Shown here piece by piece: positions 6,586 through 7,925 of a DNA stretch of 7,925 bases. The DNA is from Bacteroidota bacterium. Its GTDB lineage: Bacteria > Bacteroidota > Bacteroidia > Chitinophagales > Chitinophagaceae. The stretch is taken from NCBI GenBank assembly GCA_023391895.1, contig JAEWAC010000326.1, positions 1 through 7,925 on the forward strand, in the 5' to 3' direction. Every line of letters starts with the position of its first letter. Position 1 is the stretch's first letter. Below the pieces are notes generated by a model, which saw nothing but the letters and a program-made list of their open reading frames with translations, did no database searches and was not told where the DNA came from. Made by a program: the position numbers and the translations under genes.

Positions 6586-7035
6586 ATGAAACACCCTTCT
6601 AAAAGAAAGAAACCGAATTATATAGTAAGCTTATTAAAGCTCAAATGTCCCCGGTGCCGGCAGGGCGATATGTTTGTCAATAAAAGTTCTTACAGCAAAA
6701 ATTTCCGGCAAATGCCGGACCATTGTCCTGTATGTGGTCAGCCCATGGAGATAGAAACCGGCTTTTACTATGGCACCGGCTATGTGAGTTATGCGCTGGC
6801 GGTAGCCGTAACGGTAGCCAGTTTTATTGCGTGGTGGGTATTGATCGGGATGTCCCTGAGCGATAACCGGTTTTTCTGGTGGATGGGCACAAACGCGGTT
6901 TTATTGATTGCCCTGCAGCCTTATTTAATGCGGCTGTCCAGAACCATCTGGCTGTCATTTTTTGTAAAATATCAGCCGGACCATGAGCAAATCGCAAAAG
7001 AACCTTCTAATACCCATCAGCCCAGTGCCGGCTGA
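6586..7035 (+). CDS. DUF983 family zinc-ribbon membrane protein
   Basis: A 149-residue protein of the uncharacterised DUF983 family. A basic N-terminus (KHPSKRKKP) precedes a probable zinc ribbon with pairs CPRC (21-24) and CPVCG (47-51), then the family-typical METGFYYG-like segment IETGFYYGTGYVSY (56-69). Two membrane helices follow at about 66-89 and 96-117, the second leading into PYLMRLSRTIWLSFF (112-126), also typical of the family. The charged tail (from about 128) is presumably cytoplasmic. No function is established; in some Proteobacteria family members sit near cytochrome oxidase genes, which is only a hint. The ATG at 6586 lies just after a perfect -7 element. It is probably its own transcription unit, perhaps controlled by the upstream Crp/Fnr regulator. 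Confidence 0.9.
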   Translation: MKHPSKRKKPNYIVSLLKLKCPRCRQGDMFVNKSSYSKNFRQMPDHCPVCGQPMEIETGFYYGTGYVSYALAVAVTVASFIAWWVLIGMSLSDNRFFWWMGTNAVLLIALQPYLMRLSRTIWLSFFVKYQPDHEQIAKEPSNTHQPSAG

Positions 7036-7046
7036 TAGAGCCGGCA
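7026..7046 (+). other. Perfect 8-bp hairpin spanning the DUF983 stop codon
   Basis: TGCCGGCT (7026-7033) pairs with AGCCGGCA (7039-7046) around a 5-base loop; the TGA stop (7033-7035) lies in the stem-loop junction. It is GC-rich and stable but has no T run, so it is not a standard terminator; an mRNA 3' protective structure is possible. An alternative overlapping stem, GGCAT (7043-7047) with ATGCC (7053-7057), cannot form at the same time. Confidence 0.55.
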
Positions 7047-7113
7047 TGCCTTATGCCAGCCCACTGAATTCTGTCAGCAAACCCAATTACATGGATTGGT
7101 ATTAATAAACGAT

Positions 7114-7169
7114 AAAAAACGGCGCAGGTTCTTACAAAATGAAAAAGGCCGTACGCCATGCCGCTGCGC
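7114..7169 (-). terminator. Candidate terminator of the minus-strand SH3/Sel1 gene
   Basis: On the minus strand GCGCAG (from 7169-7164) pairs with CTGCGC (from 7127-7122), followed by CG and a T6 run. The 36-base loop contains a further small GGC/GCC hairpin. The long loop makes it less convincing than the htpG terminator, but its position about 60 bases after the stop fits. Confidence 0.3.
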
Positions 7170-7230
7170 TTTCAAGTCAAAAAAGTCCTGTTGTAACCTG
7201 CTGTCTATATGGGTATTTGAAAGCTTTTTT
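7168..7230 (+). terminator. Candidate plus-strand terminator after the DUF983 gene
   Basis: GCTTTCAA (7168-7175) and TTGAAAGC (7217-7224) are perfect 8-base inverted repeats followed directly by T6 (7225-7230). The 41-base loop is unusually long, so the structure may be fortuitous. It would overlap the 3' end of the convergent gene by only two bases. Confidence 0.25.
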
Positions 7231-7925
7231 AATTAGAGGTATCGGCTCCTTTTTCATTGCGGGGCAGGTTCAGCTCATTTAATAAACGACCGGCGGTGGA
7301 GTCGCCTTTCAGCATGGCCTCCATCAACAGGCGCGAGCCTTTTAAAAAGTTTTTTTCGTATTGGCACCCGCCATAATTATTCATCTCCAACACTTCCCGG
7401 TTTTCGGCAAAGATGTATAAAAATCCCAGCGTGGTTTTAGCAGGCGTATGGCCTTTGTCGCTGGCCTTTCTTACCAGGGCCATCCCTTCCTCGCAACCAA
7501 TGGACGGGTTTTGATTTTTCAGTGCCAGGTTACCGTACTCGTACATCGCTTCCGGCACTTCCTGCTCCAACAGGTGGCTGTAAATATTCAAGGCCGCTTC
7601 CGTATCATGGGCTTCCATCAGCCGCCGGGCCTCCTGGAGCTGGGCATTGATTTCAATTTTGGTCAACGGCTGTGCCGGTGCCGGTAGCGGGTTTTGCTGC
7701 TGTTGTTTCCATGCTTCCAGTGTAATGACGTCCTGCTTGCGCAGCCAACCTTTGGAAGTCTGGCCCTTGTTGTTGGTAAACTCGGTATAGATAAACCCAT
7801 TTTCTTCTTTTAAAGCGGTTACCACATCATTGGAAGGTACCATGTAAGCGTTTCTGCGGGTGCTTTCATCGGGTTCGTTATGAAAATATGCCCGGGCTGC
7901 CAACACCTTGTAATCACCTATGGGT
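7229..7925 (-). CDS. SH3-like domain and Sel1-like repeat protein (N-terminus beyond window edge)
   Basis: The frame runs from the right edge to a TAA at 7229-7231; 231 complete residues are visible and no start is seen, so the N-terminus is missing. Visible residues 7-66 look like a bacterial SH3-like domain: ARAYFHNEPDESTRRNAYMV, a central NGFIYTEFTNNKGQ, and an ending GWLRKQDV. A Gln/Pro linker follows (about 70-87, QQQQNPLPAPAQP). Residues about 90-222 form helical Sel1/TPR-like repeats, with units such as PEAMYEYGNLALKN, GMALVRKASDKGHTPAKTTLGFLY and GSRLLMEAMLKGDSTAGRLL. Both parts are protein- or ligand-binding scaffolds; no catalytic motif is visible. The missing N-terminus could carry a further domain, for example a membrane segment or a kinase, but nothing here shows it. 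A GTG at 7904-7906 is an unlikely start because the preceding codons (PIGDYK) continue the domain. It converges on the DUF983 gene. Confidence 0.8.
   Translation of the reverse strand, partial: PIGDYKVLAARAYFHNEPDESTRRNAYMVPSNDVVTALKEENGFIYTEFTNNKGQTSKGWLRKQDVITLEAWKQQQQNPLPAPAQPLTKIEINAQLQEARRLMEAHDTEAALNIYSHLLEQEVPEAMYEYGNLALKNQNPSIGCEEGMALVRKASDKGHTPAKTTLGFLYIFAENREVLEMNNYGGCQYEKNFLKGSRLLMEAMLKGDSTAGRLLNELNLPRNEKGADTSN

Noticed and set aside
7139..7282. 47-codon plus-strand frame (MKKAVRHAA...)
   Set aside because: It overlaps the 3' end of the convergent gene and candidate terminators, has no ribosome-binding signal, and resembles no family I know.

Overview
The window looks like ordinary chromosomal DNA of a member of the Bacteroidota, probably Chitinophagaceae or a close relative. 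The evidence is a SusC/RagA-type receptor with a carboxypeptidase-regulatory-like N-terminus, a Bacteroidota-style HtpG, AT-rich start regions without clear Shine-Dalgarno sequences, one exact match to the Bacteroidota -7 promoter element (TAnnTTTG), and intergenic DNA packed with short dispersed repeats typical of this group. The family assignment is inference.

Layout: 1-2542 (minus) is the N-terminal 847 residues of a SusC-type TonB-dependent receptor; its C-terminus and any SusD partner lie beyond the left edge. A 502-base divergent intergenic region separates it from htpG (3045-4934, plus), a complete Hsp90-family chaperone followed by a strong intrinsic terminator at 4965-4996. From about 5000 to 5570 there is no gene but a mosaic of short degenerate repeats. 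Next come a Crp/Fnr-family regulator (5671-6321, plus) and a small DUF983 zinc-ribbon membrane protein (6586-7035, plus). The right end is a convergent minus-strand gene (7229-7925, N-terminus off the edge) encoding an SH3-like domain followed by Sel1-like repeats.

How the genes relate: htpG, the receptor and the right-hand gene appear to be independent transcription units. The one plausible functional link is between the Crp/Fnr regulator and the DUF983 gene. The DUF983 promoter has a perfect -7 element, no recognisable -33 element, and a dyad with a TGA-N6-TCA core centred about 40 bases upstream of the predicted transcription start, where class II Crp/Fnr activators bind. The regulator keeps the Arg-Glu-x3-Arg recognition helix expected to read such a site, but appears to have lost the cAMP pocket.

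I found no CRISPR array, tRNA, rRNA, transposase or defence system. The best leads are the putative Crp-DUF983 regulatory pair and the dispersed repeat family; neither amounts to a demonstrated new system.
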